From: Galeruca laticollis
Lineage: Eukaryota; Arthropoda; Insecta; Coleoptera; Chrysomelidae
Reading direction: 5' to 3'
NCBI GenBank assembly: GCA_963921935.1
Contig: OY998185.1
Coordinates: forward strand, 62,449,717-62,513,716
Length of the DNA stretch: 64,000 nucleotides
Made by a program: the position numbers and the translations under genes. Below, piece by piece: positions 10,661 through 21,593 of the stretch. Below the pieces are notes generated by a model that searched no databases, was not told where the DNA came from, and was given only the letters and a program-made list of their open reading frames with translations. Positions within the stretch are counted from its first letter, which is position 1. Every line of letters begins with the position of its first letter.

Positions 10661-11436
10661 TTCCGTTACCGATACAGATATTCCAATAGCAGAAGCTCGT
10701 CAAGATACCAAACCCATAGATGAACAAAGCACCAGTTAATATTTACCAAATACTAGTCAAGATATACCAAGCACGAGTTACTATGAACCAAGTACTATTC
10801 ATGATGATTCAAGAACCAGTCATGTTGAGCTGAGCACCAGTCGTGATGTACCGAGACCAGTCAAGAAAGTGGCAGTCAAGAATCTGTTTCTGAACGTGAT
10901 TGTAAAACTCCTACAGAAGCGACAATACAGGCAGTTGTAACGTCAGCCATGATTAGGCTTTAGCCAAAATCTTCAGCTACGACAGTTTTTACAGACACCC
11001 CAAATCTTAAAAAGTTTGATAGAAAAACAAATTACAAGTTGAAAGAGCAATAAATCTGTACAACTAGATGCAAACAACTAAGATGATGAAAAGCATTGCT
11101 AATGAAACTAGCAGTGTAACTTTGGAAATAATTGACTCAGTTAGAAGATGACATAGATCCTGAGGAGGAACAAAATAGAATAAATGTATAGTTAACAAGA
11201 ATGTACCACCAAAACGTCTTTGAATATCTGTCATATTGTCTTGTTTGAGCAGTAACTAATCTTTGAGCACCAATATTATCAGTGTTGAAATAATTACGAG
11301 GAATTGAAGAAACAGATAAGCATATCGAATACAAAAAAAATTAAACAAAACATATATTCTTGTATTAACAGAATATATTATACCAAAAACAGTTAGGAAT
11401 TATTATCAAAATATAAGATAAAAGTAAAACACATAC
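10661..11436. other. ds intron DNA with short ACCAGTCATGAT-type repeats
   Basis: At 10725-10870 a loose repeat of about 27 bp (ACCAGT..., ...ATGTACC) could have coded a Ser/Thr-Ser repeat, but stops interrupt it. The rest, up to the ds exon, shows nothing recognisable. Confidence 0.4.
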
Positions 11437-12993
11437 CTTCTGTTGTGAATCCAGTTTTGGCCGACATTTTCGTAACAACAGATCCAACAGCGACATCTTC
11501 TGAAACCTCGATCATATATTGGACTTCCAAAAATTTGGGTACGCTATCAACTGAACCTTGAACTACCAATTTCACTTCGACGGTAGCTGTCTTAGTAGGA
11601 CTTCCATGATCATTCGCAGTTATATTCAACAGAAAACTCTTATGGTCACTAGATAAAGGTTTAGCTAAAGTTAAACTTCCAGTATCGTATCCCAGAGAAA
11701 AAATACCTTCTTCGTTACCACTGGTAATAACGTAACTCACTCTACCGTTATCCCCACTGTCTCTATCAACAGCTACGATGTGAGTGATTGTCATTCCGAC
11801 AATAGTAGAATCCGACATATAAATGACAGATGTTGGTGTAACAAACTCTGGTGGATTATCATTAAAATCTACTAGCAAAATTCTTGCAGTAACTGAAGTG
11901 GTTAATCTTTCGGATACGTTATACGATTGGTCAGTTGCTGAAACGATCAAAGTATATTCTTGTGTCATTTCAAAATCGATTTTGGCTGTTAAACTCAAAG
12001 TACCGGTTAAGGAATCAATCGAAAAACTGTTATCTGTAGGAAACTGTTTGACTAAACCGTATCTAAGATCGCTGTTACTACCAGTATCAAGATCGGAAGC
12101 TGTGAAGTTGTAAATAGGAGTACCGATATCAGTATTTTCGTTTACTCGGAAAGTAATAGGATCTTCCGACCATCTCGGAGGATTATCATTCACGTCAGCA
12201 ACGTCTATCCTTACAGTAACAGCGCTGCTTTGAGGATTGTTCATAGAACTAGTATCTAAAGCCCTAACTTCCAATCTGTATTCTGATTGCGTCTCTCTGT
12301 CTAATTGTCTGGAAACTACCAAAGAACCAGTACTTCTATCTACATCGAATGCGTCGTTTAAAGTATCTGTAGATAGAGAAGTTAGAGTATAGGTAACGTA
12401 TCCTTCAGCTCCGTTTAGTGAATTTTCGTGTGTTGGTTCTGACAAGGAGATTGATCCAACGACGAATCCAATATCAGCATCTTCCTTTACTCTAAATACT
12501 AAACTTGAGCTGGTGAATGTTGGTCTGTTGTCGTTAAGATCCAAAACTTCTACTCTTAAAATTCGAATGCTTTCTTTAGGAGGTTGACCACCGTCTGTAG
12601 CCGCAACTCCCAATCGGTAGATAGTTTTTTCTTCGTGATCTAGAACAGTTCGAGTTTTGATAATTCCAGTTACGGGATCTATAGAAAATACGTTATGTCC
12701 ATCATAGTCTCTATTTTTGACCACTGAATATGTTATTGAAGCGTTCCGGCCGTTGTCGATGTCTACAGCTCTCATTCTAACTACTTCTGTACCGATAGGT
12801 TGTTCTTCCCGCACACTAATGACGTCTTCTTGAGGATCAACTATTTCTGGTGCGTTATCGTTTACGTCAAGTACCGTTATAACGACGATTATTCTAGAGC
12901 TTCTAGAAGGTACTCCTTGGTCTCTAGCTTCCACGACGATATCATGTGATTGTTTCTGTTCGCGGTCTAAGGATTCTTTCGTAGTAATTTCAC
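11437..12993 (-). CDS. ds: dachsous, large cadherin-repeat exon (fifth visible)
   Basis: The acceptor is TATTGCAG ending at 12994 and the donor GTATGT begins at 11436. The 1,557 bp are open throughout, about 519 residues. Linker motifs in order are VLDVNDNAPEI, VLDLNDNRPTF, VADVNDNPPRW, LVDFNDNPPEF and an atypical VQGSVDSVPKF. It therefore covers the end of one repeat, four full repeats and the start of the next. DPQEDVISVREEQPIGTEVV, LDHEEKTIYRLGVAA and FTSSSLVFRVKEDA closely match my memory of Drosophila Dachsous, which makes this exon the main basis for the gene name. The weak fifth linker is also degenerate in the fly protein as I recall it. Extracellular, calcium-binding, part of the Fat-Dachsous pathway. 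Confidence 0.95.
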
Positions 12994-13516
12994 CTGCAAT
13001 ACAAAAAAAAAATTATGATTTTGGTAATTTTAGTAAAAAAAATCCCAATGGTACTGGACCAATTGGACAGGCTTATTTCAGTAACATGTTTGCATAAAAC
13101 CCAAAATAAAAAATTAGATACAAAAGTAATAGAATGTTTTGAGATGTACAAAAAACCAAAGTAACATTCTGGCATCAAATCAAAAACAAAAAAATAAAAA
13201 AAAATTCTGGTAAATTTGTGAATTTTCTTAAATAAATTCTTTAATGTACGATTTAGAGAAAAATGTTAAAAACAAAAGTTGTAGAACGTGTTAAGGTCTA
13301 TGAAAAAGCTTTGTAACATTTTTGCGTCAAATGAAAAACGAAGGAAATACGATTTTTTTTCAACTTTGACGGGCCGCCATTTTGTTTTTACTGGGCCGAT
13401 TTGACTCATTAACGAATTCGTGCAATATTTTGGCCTAACCGATTTTTGTAACGAGTTTGGTTTTGATCCGTCAAAAAATACGTCCTCTATCGTGCTTACA
13501 AATTCCGTTATAATAT
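12994..13516. other. ds intron DNA, nothing firm
   Basis: AT-rich, with a G+C-richer stretch at 13365-13500 (GGGCCGCCATTTTG, ACTGGGCCGATTTGAC) that directly precedes a hairpin and may belong to the same unrecognised repeat. Confidence 0.4.
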
Positions 13517-13592
13517 AATTGGGATGTGACAAAAGACAAATCTCTGATTTGACGGTTGGCAGCACTGTTTGTCTTTTGTTACATCCCAATTT
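13517..13592. repeat. Near-perfect hairpin with arms of about 24 bp
   Basis: AATTGGGATGTGACAAAAGA is matched about 30 bases later by its near reverse complement TCTTTTGTTACATCCCAATT, with GACAAA/TTTGTC continuing the stem. The loop of about 26 bases carries TCTGATTTGACGG. Such a stem could be a MITE remnant or a precursor-like hairpin. The sequence alone does not decide. Confidence 0.7.
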
Positions 13593-13619
13593 CCTTACCG
13601 GCGTTCAACATAGTAACGC

Positions 13620-13992
13620 ATGAAGATGAATTTATTTATTTCATTTTATAAAATGTTGCGACATTTTCACTTGGTGTTGTAATGCGTTTGGTTGACCGTC
13701 CGTTGACTCAATTCCTATAAAACATTTCACAATTTACAATCTGTAGTTTACTATTTTACAAATTGATGGAGTCTAATCTCACTTTTGAGGTAAGTACACA
13801 CGTGGTTGTGAACTTCAATTCAAATTATTCTTTATTGACCACAGTATTTAACTGTTGTTTTTCATTTTAATCATCCCTGATGATGAGGACAATCATCCTC
13901 GAAAGCTTGGACATTTTCCGCTAAGAGTATACCTTTTCCATTTTCTTGCTGCAATTCCCCAATATTCACGAGTTTTATATATATGTATATAT
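13620..13992 (+). other. Repeat tail with a hammerhead-like motif, no coding
   Basis: Nothing coding is seen. A stem-loop with a hammerhead-like core lies at 13877-13906, and the stretch ends in a TATATATGTATATATA run directly before the foldback element. It may be the 3' end of a different Penelope-like family, inferred only from the stem-loop. Confidence 0.4.
13877..13906 (+). ncRNA. Hammerhead-like stem-loop
   Basis: CTGATGA, one unpaired T, stem GAGGA/TCCTC, six-base loop CAATCA, then GAAAGC. It has the same architecture as in the PLE 3' region at 4920 but a wholly different stem. Catalysis is not shown. Confidence 0.45.
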
Positions 13993-13993
13993 A

Positions 13994-14911
13994 GGAAACG
14001 AAAGGTAAATATTGGGTAATCGGTCTGTATCAATACTCAAACTCTTTTGTTCAAAGTGCCTCTATATTTCATTGTTAATTTACAACTTCTTCAGGAGGTT
14101 ATTGCTAAAAACATCAATTAATGAAATATAAGGATTCAACAAATAAAAGTTACTTACAACGTGAATAATTAAAATACGTGAAAACACATGACGTGAATTC
14201 CACCAGTTAAAAACGGAAAAAACGAACACATTGGCAATTAATTTTAAACTGTACAAATACACATTAAACTATCTTTCTAAAACTTACCACACCAAAAAAT
14301 ACATTTTTATCAACCAGAATAAAAAGTGAAGTTGAATTAACAACTAATTAAAAATATATAAAAATACTAATGTGAAAGTAGGTTCATGTAAATAGCTGTA
14401 AAAACTCTATCAATTTTAGATCAGACATAGACCAACTAAGTGTGATCTATTGCAATATTCTTAAATGTAAATAAGTATGATTCAACCTTTGTGGTGTTTG
14501 TAAAATAATTTTACTTGACTATACTACTTTCACATTAGTATTTTTATATATTTTGAATTAGTTGTAAATTCCAACTTCACTTTTTATTCTGGTTGATAAA
14601 AATGTATTTTTTGGTGTGGCAAGTATTAGAAAGATAGTTTGATGTGTATTTGTACAGTTTAAAATTAAATTGCCAATGTGTTCGTTTTTCCGTTTTGACT
14701 GATGGACTTCACGTCATGTGTTTTCACGTATTTTAATTACTCACGCTGTAAGTAACTTTTATTTGTTGAATCCTTATGTTTCATTAATTGATGTTTTTAG
14801 CAATAACCTCCTGAAGAAGTTGTAAATTAACAATGAAATATAGAGGCACTTTGAACAAAAGAGTTTGAGTATTGATACAGACCGATTACCCAATATTTAC
14901 CTTTCGTTTCC
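13994..14911. mobile_element. Foldback element with arms of about 387 bp and a 144 bp spacer
   Basis: The left arm (13994-14380) and right arm (14525-14911) are close reverse complements over their whole length. They start GGAAACGAAAGGTAAATATT and end AATATTTACCTTTCGTTTCC. The spacer has no coding capacity. Each arm carries a hammerhead-like stem-loop, in opposite orientations. A head-to-head pair of one repeat, or a foldback transposon, would both fit. Arm identity is high, with scattered substitutions and small indels. Confidence 0.88.
14811..14839 (+). ncRNA. Hammerhead-like stem-loop in the right arm of the foldback element
   Basis: CTGAAGA, one unpaired A, stem GTTGT/ACAAT (one G-T wobble), six-base loop AAATTA, then GAAAT. 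The mirror copy on the minus strand of the left arm lies at about 14066-14094. The architecture is the same as at 4920, 13877 and 43226. Confidence 0.42.
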
Positions 14912-15049
14912 TTTAACATAGTACGGTCGTTATTTCAACTTAAATAATTATGTATATATGTACATATATATATACGGAGGGTGATTTTGGCATCTAGGAA
15001 CACCAAAACGAAAAACTACATTGAAATTTTTCCGAAGTCGCGTCATGCT

Positions 15050-15215
15050 ACTCTCTACAATAGCCCTATTTCATTCTGAAATAAGCCTAAAAGATCGGCA
15101 TCCTTGTGGAATTCCAATTTTACTTTAAAAGCCTTTATAATCTTTCTAAAGTGATAAAACAAGATCTAGAAGACCAAACGCTTTAGATAAGTCTACAAAC
15201 ATTCTTAAAAAGATG
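15050..15215 (-). pseudogene. LINE reverse transcriptase scrap
   Basis: The minus strand gives MFVDLSKAFGLLDL (RT motif A type) and, in another frame shortly after, GIPQGCRSF (motif B type). The normal distance between the two is strongly shortened, so there is an internal deletion. Too short to place in a clade. Confidence 0.6.
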
Positions 15216-15388
15216 TTACTACAAATATTTTGAAAACAAATTTATAATACCGTGGTGTGCTTTTTAACAACACAACTGAAGCTTCACACATGGTTAATTT
15301 AAGAAAATAATGTAACATTTTTTTAATATCAATCATAAACAACACAAAGTTTTGGGTTTTCCCTAATAAAATGAACATATTCAATTTA

Positions 15389-15456
15389 CTCGCTTTTAGA
15401 TTTATTTTTAATGTTCTGGGGAGGGTTCTATCCGCCTCCCCCCCCTATAGACGCCA
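15389..15456. mobile_element. Fragment of the hAT-type MITE found whole at 42161
   Basis: TTAGATTT...GTTCTGGGGAGGGTTCTATCCGCC...CCCCCCTATAGACGCCACGC parallels the right half of the 199 bp MITE at 42161-42359, including the C-rich run and the terminal ACGCCAC. The left terminus is missing. Confidence 0.6.
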
Positions 15457-15649
15457 CGCATCATCTAACTCATAATCTTTCAAGCCAATTATCGAAAGTT
15501 ATTTTGGTTTATTGAAAGAAAACTTTAGGTTTGTTATAGAATTTTTTATGTTCGGGTTTTACAATATTTCTATGACTGGATAAAAAAAGACAGCTGTAGC
15601 TGAGCTCCTTTTGGATGAATGTAGGGTTGTCTATAATTAACAATTCACG

Positions 15650-15975
15650 TAGGTTTAACGGAAAACTTCAAATGTTAACCAAGAAAAATTATATTTGTTC
15701 ATAGGAACTGAAAATGCTCTATGTATCATTGTATAATATGATGTTACTTTAAGTGACATCGGATGATTGGAATTATATGGAATGGTCACATAAGTGTGTG
15801 TTGGTTTTCTCTAAATTAAATAATCAAGTACATCATTAACTCTTTGAATTCTTATATCAAGAAAATTGATTGAGTTATTTTCTTCAAATTCTACTGTAAA
15901 TTTAACTTTTAGATGTAAATTATAAATATGGTTGAAAAATACATCTAATTGTCGTTCACTATTTATAAAACAAAG
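15650..15975 (-). pseudogene. Penelope-like element fragment (copy 3)
   Basis: The minus strand matches the PLE region around the end of the RT domain and the RKPTHT...YNSMIHRAFSVPMNKC segment of copies 1 and 2. Nucleotide blocks such as TTGTTCATAGGAACTGAAAATGCTC are shared. Several frameshifts. It ends directly before the pogo relic. Confidence 0.82.
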
Positions 15976-15989
15976 CCAGTAAAAAAATG

Positions 15990-17190
15990 TAAAAGTCTTT
16001 TAGTTGTTATAACAGTGTTCATGCGTTCTTAACATTGTGATTAGGTACTTTGCTCTATTGTTGCAAGTTGAGAAAACAAGTTCGGCAGAATATACAAAAG
16101 AAGGCTCGGCAGCCGAAATGACGGTAATTTTTAAGAAGACCACACTAAATGGAGTTCCACGTGAGAACTTTTTCAACCATGATGAGTCTAATCTTGCAGA
16201 TGATCCAAGAAATAAGTTATATATCGCAGGGAACAAAATATTTGGAGAAAGTGTCTAACCACTCAAAGTCTGCAACATCTGTAATGATATGTGGTTCTGC
16301 TTCGAGCACATTACTTCCGGTTTATGTAATATATAAGGCAGAAAATTTGTGGGATACGTGGGTCTAAGGGATACTCATGTGGTAATATGATTTGCTGTTC
16401 TGGGGGAACCCGATACCATCGTACAAGTCACGATTGGATAGATATGCCCACATTTAACGAAAGGTTTTCTACAGCTTTTCTGCCACAAGCAAAAAGGTTG
16501 GAGGGACGAAACGTGCTTTTAGGAGATAATCTATTGTCACATTTTAACCCAGACGTTTTGAGGCAGTGCAAGGAGCATAATATTTCGTTTGTGTGCCTTC
16601 CTCCAAATTGCCCTTTTAAGGAAAGCCTGGCTAAAGACATCTGGGATTCCTAAAAACGAGTTTCCCCTTTTACTGAAGCAGTGTTTATTTAATATGGACA
16701 AGGTTCCATCAAAGGATGCTTCTAAAGAAAAGGACGCTGTTAAAAATTTGATATCTGGTTTCGAGTCCAGCGGTTTGGTACCCTTTAATCCTGAACGAGT
16801 GTTGCGAAAACTTCCTGATGATGATAATCTCTCACGGAAGATTTGAAAAATCAAATATATTCTTCAAAAACACAATGCCAGCGAAAGAAAATGCTCAAGG
16901 CGGAACGAGGAAAGAGTGCGACAGCTCCCACCATTCAAGAGTCTTTTAACGAGGAAGACAATGGAATTAGATGGCGATGACACTCACGATGATATACGCT
17001 CGGACGAATACGTCTCTAGAATATACTCAACCAACTCTCGAAAACATCGTTGCTAACACTTTTGTATTGGTAAAGTTCTTAGGCGGTTCAAGAAAGAAAA
17101 CAGAATTTCGCTTCGTTTGTCCCATTACAAATGTTTGAGGTAACTAGCCTAAAGTCCGCTTAGTCCAGAAGAATTTCTAAACTTGTGCAA
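15990..17190 (+). pseudogene. pogo/Tigger-type (DDE_1) transposase relic
   Basis: Successive frames read NFFNHDESNLADDP (first catalytic Asp), KSATSVMICGSASSTLLPVYV, YHRTSHDWIDMPTF, EGRNVLLGDNLLSHF (second Asp), NISFVCLPPN, then IPKNEFPLLLKQ and a basic tail (QRKKMLKAERGKS). A last frame near 17050 gives FVLVKFLGGSRKKTEFRFV. The order follows pogo-like transposases of the DDE_1 family. The region that should hold the third catalytic Asp, just after LPPN, is deleted, and there are stops and frameshifts, so the copy is dead. Confidence 0.85.
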
Positions 17191-17202
17191 GATGATGGTG
17201 TA

Positions 17203-17302
17203 CATTAAAGATCAACAGATATAGTTTTCCTAGTTTTCTATATCATTGTATAGTAATACTGTTCTCAAATGGGAAAAATATATCCAGGATATCCCCATAG
17301 GG
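17203..17302 (+). mobile_element. PLE 3'-end fragment
   Basis: AAGATCAACAGATATAGTTTTCC...CCTAGTTTTCTATATCATTG and GGATATCCCCATAGGGCTAATAAT match the 3' untranslated region of PLE copies 1 (4685 on) and 2 (minus strand, 48050-48170). It is joined directly to a hAT transposase fragment. Confidence 0.8.
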
Positions 17303-17700
17303 CTAATAATGAGAAAACTTGCCTGTAAAATCCTGTCAATGTTTGGAAGTACCTATAAGTGTGAACAATTATTTTCTTTGATGAAAGGAAATAAATCTCC
17401 CGCAGGATCGCGATTGACGGACGCACACTTGGACGCAGTTTTAAAAGTTATTTCCGCCGATAAATTCACGCCACAAATAGACAACTTAATTAAAGACAAA
17501 AGATGTCAAATATCTGGCAGAAGAAGTTAATGTTTGTAAGTTTTTGTAATGTCCTTTTTATTGGAAATTTAATAAATATACTTCTAACATAATAGTACTT
17601 TTTTTCGTTAAGATTTTCAGTAGTTTGTCTTCTTTAAGATTAGGTTTTGCGGCCCACCTAGTCTATGGCCTTCATGCTTTTGGCCAACCAGTGACTTTGA
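17303..17700 (+). pseudogene. hAT transposase C-terminus (dimerisation domain) with 3' end
   Basis: The frame reads LACKILSMFGSTYKCEQLFS, then MKGNKSPAGSRLTDAHLDAV, and stops at 17530. This is the C-terminal dimerisation region of hAT transposases related to the GTF2IRD2-like group (the FGSTYxCEQLFSxMK and RLTDEHL pattern). The following 170 bp carry GCGGCCCACC and TTTGAGTTTGACATGG, which look like the subterminal part of the same element. Only this C-terminal piece remains. Confidence 0.8.
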
Positions 17701-19214
17701 GTTTGACATGGCTATTCTACAGTATTTAGCAAGCTACTCTTTGGAGTAGGCAAACATAGATTATTGTTGTACACAATAATCGGCAACTTTTTGCATAAAA
17801 ATTTTTGCGTTATTAAACAACATCCATTACACCCTACTTTTACTGCTCTACCGCCTTTTCAAACGCAGTATCATTAAACATGTTTTTATGGCGGTAGTTA
17901 TTAATCTTAGGGGATTGAAGGGGTAGGTGAATCATTTTAACCAGAAAGTGTATATTAAAAGGAACGCTTCTAGCTGCCAAAGTACGTTTTTATGAGTAAT
18001 CCAACATTTCAAGTTATGAAGTGTAGTAAAATTATTAGAATCCGGTTCTGTTAAGGTGGTAAAACGAATCGATTAGGTACACATCACGGATAGTTTATTA
18101 ATACTTAACAGACAATAGCTCTGCGGTTAATCAAAACAGTTCATAGAATGCGATCTAACAGTTTTTCTTGGTTGGCGACAAAAAAGAATCTCTAAGTGTA
18201 ATGCCTGTTGTTGGTAAGCAAGAAATTTGATTTCAACGTTTTGTTTCCGATCCACAGATAATATTCAATTAAAACTAGTCGATATAAAGAATAAACTAAA
18301 GATAGTTTAGTCCGTTAGTGGTATTGAATATTGCAAAGATATATTGAAATAATAACAGGACTAAATAATCAACTGTAATAAGTGAAGATGTCGGTTCGAC
18401 CAAAGCTTTCAACATTATTTGTATTTCATTTAGTGGACATCTTATGAAATCAAGATGCTTTTTACCCAAAGTTTACACAGAAAAGAACACGGATTTACTA
18501 TTAACTAAAATACGGGAAATAATGCCAGGTAAAAAAATTGTTTTATTTAAACAGGATATATTCGAATATCTCTTACTTTCAATTATGCTCTTAGCGATGA
18601 AAGGGAGCGCTGAAGAAATCGGTTTTGTTTGCATTTCAATTGAGAAGATATAAGGCTTTTGTAAAAATCTTGTAAGCACACAATCAACTTCGAAAAAAAA
18701 ATTACTAATTAATATTTCACAAGAATTTAACATTTCGTAATAAAGAAAGTGTTATAATCTTCAACCCGAATACTGCTTAATAACAAAACTTCAACAATAG
18801 TTTTTATCAAAAAATAGACAAGAATTGCACGATTGGTTTCACGTCTGTACCAATTTGAGAAATTGAGTTTCTAGGCTACTTTGAGCACAAAAGTTGAAGA
18901 CACGATTCTTATTTTTCCTCGGATATTATTGTAAATACCTTCCTGTTTAGCTTATTTACGAGTATTTACGGTCCATTGCTCACCAACACTTCAATATCCT
19001 CACAGTTAATTGCAATAGATATCTTTCACTTGGTATATTACATCAGTAGTGTCGGTTTGGGATAACGCAATCAACAACTAATATGACATAGAATGTTGCT
19101 ACTAAAAACCGACAAGAGTTCCATTAGAAATGTTAATAATTTTGCATGACGGGGACAAAATCTTTGTTAAAGGGATCAATTATTTTAGTTGTGATACGCC
19201 TCGTTTAGATTGCT
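17701..19214. other. ds intron DNA, nothing recognised
   Basis: A 69-codon plus-strand frame at 18444-18653 (MKSRCFLPKVYTEKN start, a hydrophobic LLLSIMLLAM stretch) has no family I recognise and no context. I do not call it a gene. Confidence 0.4.
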
Positions 19215-19360
19215 GAGCGGACCTGTTAAATGATATTTTCTAGAATCTAGATCAATGCTTCGCCTAGAAGAATTCGAACACTAGATTTTCCGATTCTTCT
19301 AGGCCAAGCATTGACATCGCATCTTGAAATTTCTAGAAAACGGTAATTGACAGGTTCGCA
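19215..19360. mobile_element. Small MITE-like inverted repeat, about 146 bp
   Basis: Nested reverse complements: GGACCTGTTAAATG with ATTGACAGGTTCG at the tips, TTTCTAGAA on both sides, and TCAATGCTTCGCCTAGAAGAATT with ATTCTTCTAGGCCAAGCATTGA around an 18-base loop. No coding capacity. Target duplication not evident. Confidence 0.65.
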
Positions 19361-19949
19361 CGGCAATATAAACAAACAGCAAGGCCGGAATGGCTGGGAC
19401 GTTTCTCATAACTAGTGGAACACTTTTATATTGCAGTTTGGTATTATTTTCTAATTATCCATTTATTATGTATTGTTTGCAGTTGGAAAATATCATTTTG
19501 TACCTGGAACCCATAATTTTGCATCTGGAACGCATAATTTTGCATCTGGAACGCATAATTTTGCAAGTGGAACGCATAATTTTGAACGCGAAATATTGAA
19601 TTTAATTCACGATCTGGGAAATAATAATTTTTCCTGTAATATTTTACTTTCATTCAACTCGAAATGTAGGAAATCTTCAATAGAGCTCAGAAAAAGTAAG
19701 TTCACAGCTGAATCATTGTTTGGAAGATGGCGATATTAAAGCACAAATATAAAATATTGTAGATGAAACACTAAATTTTATAATTGAAAACGAAACGATA
19801 AGTTTGATATGAAAACAAGTTAAATTTGCAGTTGAAACAGTTAATTTTGCAGTTGAAACACCCCATCTTATAGTTAGATCCATCCATTTTGCATCATTTA
19901 CTTTCATCCCACTCAATTTGTGGGAAAGCATTCCTCAGGGGGATACCAT

Positions 19950-21593
19950 GATAAGAATATTGTAGATCAAATATAAAATACTGTAGATGATGACAATCCG
20001 AAAATTATAGTTGAATTATTGATTTTGATTTTTAATAAGTAAAGTATAAGTTTGCAGACGCAACGGTAAGTTTATATAAAGAACAGTTAATTTTGCAGTT
20101 GAAACACATAATTTTGCAGTTGGAACACTTGTATTGAGATCCTTTCATTTTGTATAATTTACTTTCATCCTACTAGTTTGTGTGAAATCATCAAGAGCTC
20201 AGAAAAAGTTGACAACAGAAGGATTGTTAGGAAGATGAAAATATTATAGCTCAAATATAAAATATTGAATTTTGTTGTAGATAATGGTCAGTTTTGTATC
20301 AAAAATAGTTGATTTTGCAGTTGGAACACTTAACTTTACTGTTGGACGCATATTTTTCCATGTGGAACGCATAATTTTGTAGCTGGAACGCATATCTTTG
20401 CAGTTGGAGCGTATACTTTTGCATTTGAAATATTTAATTTAATTCAGAATCTTGGAAATCAGAATTTTCCCTGTTATATTATAATTTTATCCCACTCAAT
20501 TTATGGGGAATTATCAAAAATATTGTAGCTCTGATATAAAATACTGTAGAAGAAACACTAAATTTTATAATTGAAAAATGAATTTTTAATAAGTAACATC
20601 TAGTTTTGAAGACGAAACGATAAGTTTGATATGAAAACCAGTTCAATTTGCAGTTGAAACAGTTAATTTTGCAGTTGAAACACCCCGTCTTATAGTTAGA
20701 TCCATCCATTTTGCATCATTTACTTTCATCCCACTCAATTTGTGGGAAAGAATTGCTCAGGGAGATACGATGATAAGAATATTGTAGATCAAATATAAAA
20801 TACTGTAGATGATGACAATCCGAAAATTATAGTTGAATTATTGATTTTGATTTTTAATAAGTAAAGTATAAGTTTGCAGACGCAACGGTAAGTTTATATA
20901 AAGAACAGTTAATTTTGCAGTTGAAACACATAATTTTGCAGTTGGAACACTTGTATTGAGATCCTTTCATTTTGTATAATTTACTTTCATCCTACTAGTT
21001 TGTGTGAAATCATCAAGAGCTCAGAAAAAGTTGACAACAGAAGGATTGTTAGGAAGATGAAAATATTATAGCTCAAATATAAAATATTGAATTTTGTTGT
21101 AGATAATGGTCAGTTTTGTATCAAAAATAGTTGATTTTGCAGTTGGAACACTTAACTTTACTGTTGGACGCATATTTTTCCATGTGGAACGCATAATTTT
21201 GTAGCTGGAACGCATATCTTTGCAGTTGGAGCGTATACTTTTGCATTTGAAATATTTAATTTAATTCAGAATCTTGGAAATCAGAATTTTCCCTGTTATA
21301 TTATAATTTTATCCCACTCAATTTATGGGGAATTATCAAAAATATTGTAGCTCTGATATAAAATACTGTAGAAGAAACACTAAATTTTATAATTGAAAAA
21401 TGAATTTTTAATAAGTAACATCTAGTTTTGAAGACGAAACGATAAGTTTGATATGAAAACCAGTTCAATTTGCAGTTGAAACAGTTAATTTTGCAGTTGA
21501 AACACCCCGTCTTATAGTTAGATCCATCCATTTTGCATCATTTACTTTCATCCCACTCAATTTGTGGGAAAGAATTGCTCAGGGAGATACGAT
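19950..21593. repeat. 822 bp tandem duplication inside the minisatellite
   Basis: Two adjacent copies (19950-20771 and 20772-21593) look identical wherever I compared them, including long non-repetitive parts. For example, 20479-20709 and 21301-21531 match exactly. A third, diverged copy starts at 21594. The near-identity points to a very recent duplication, or to an assembly artefact. Confidence 0.9.

Noticed and set aside
18444..18653. 69-codon frame as a small gene
   Set aside because: No recognisable family, no exon borders, and a chance frame of this length is expected here.
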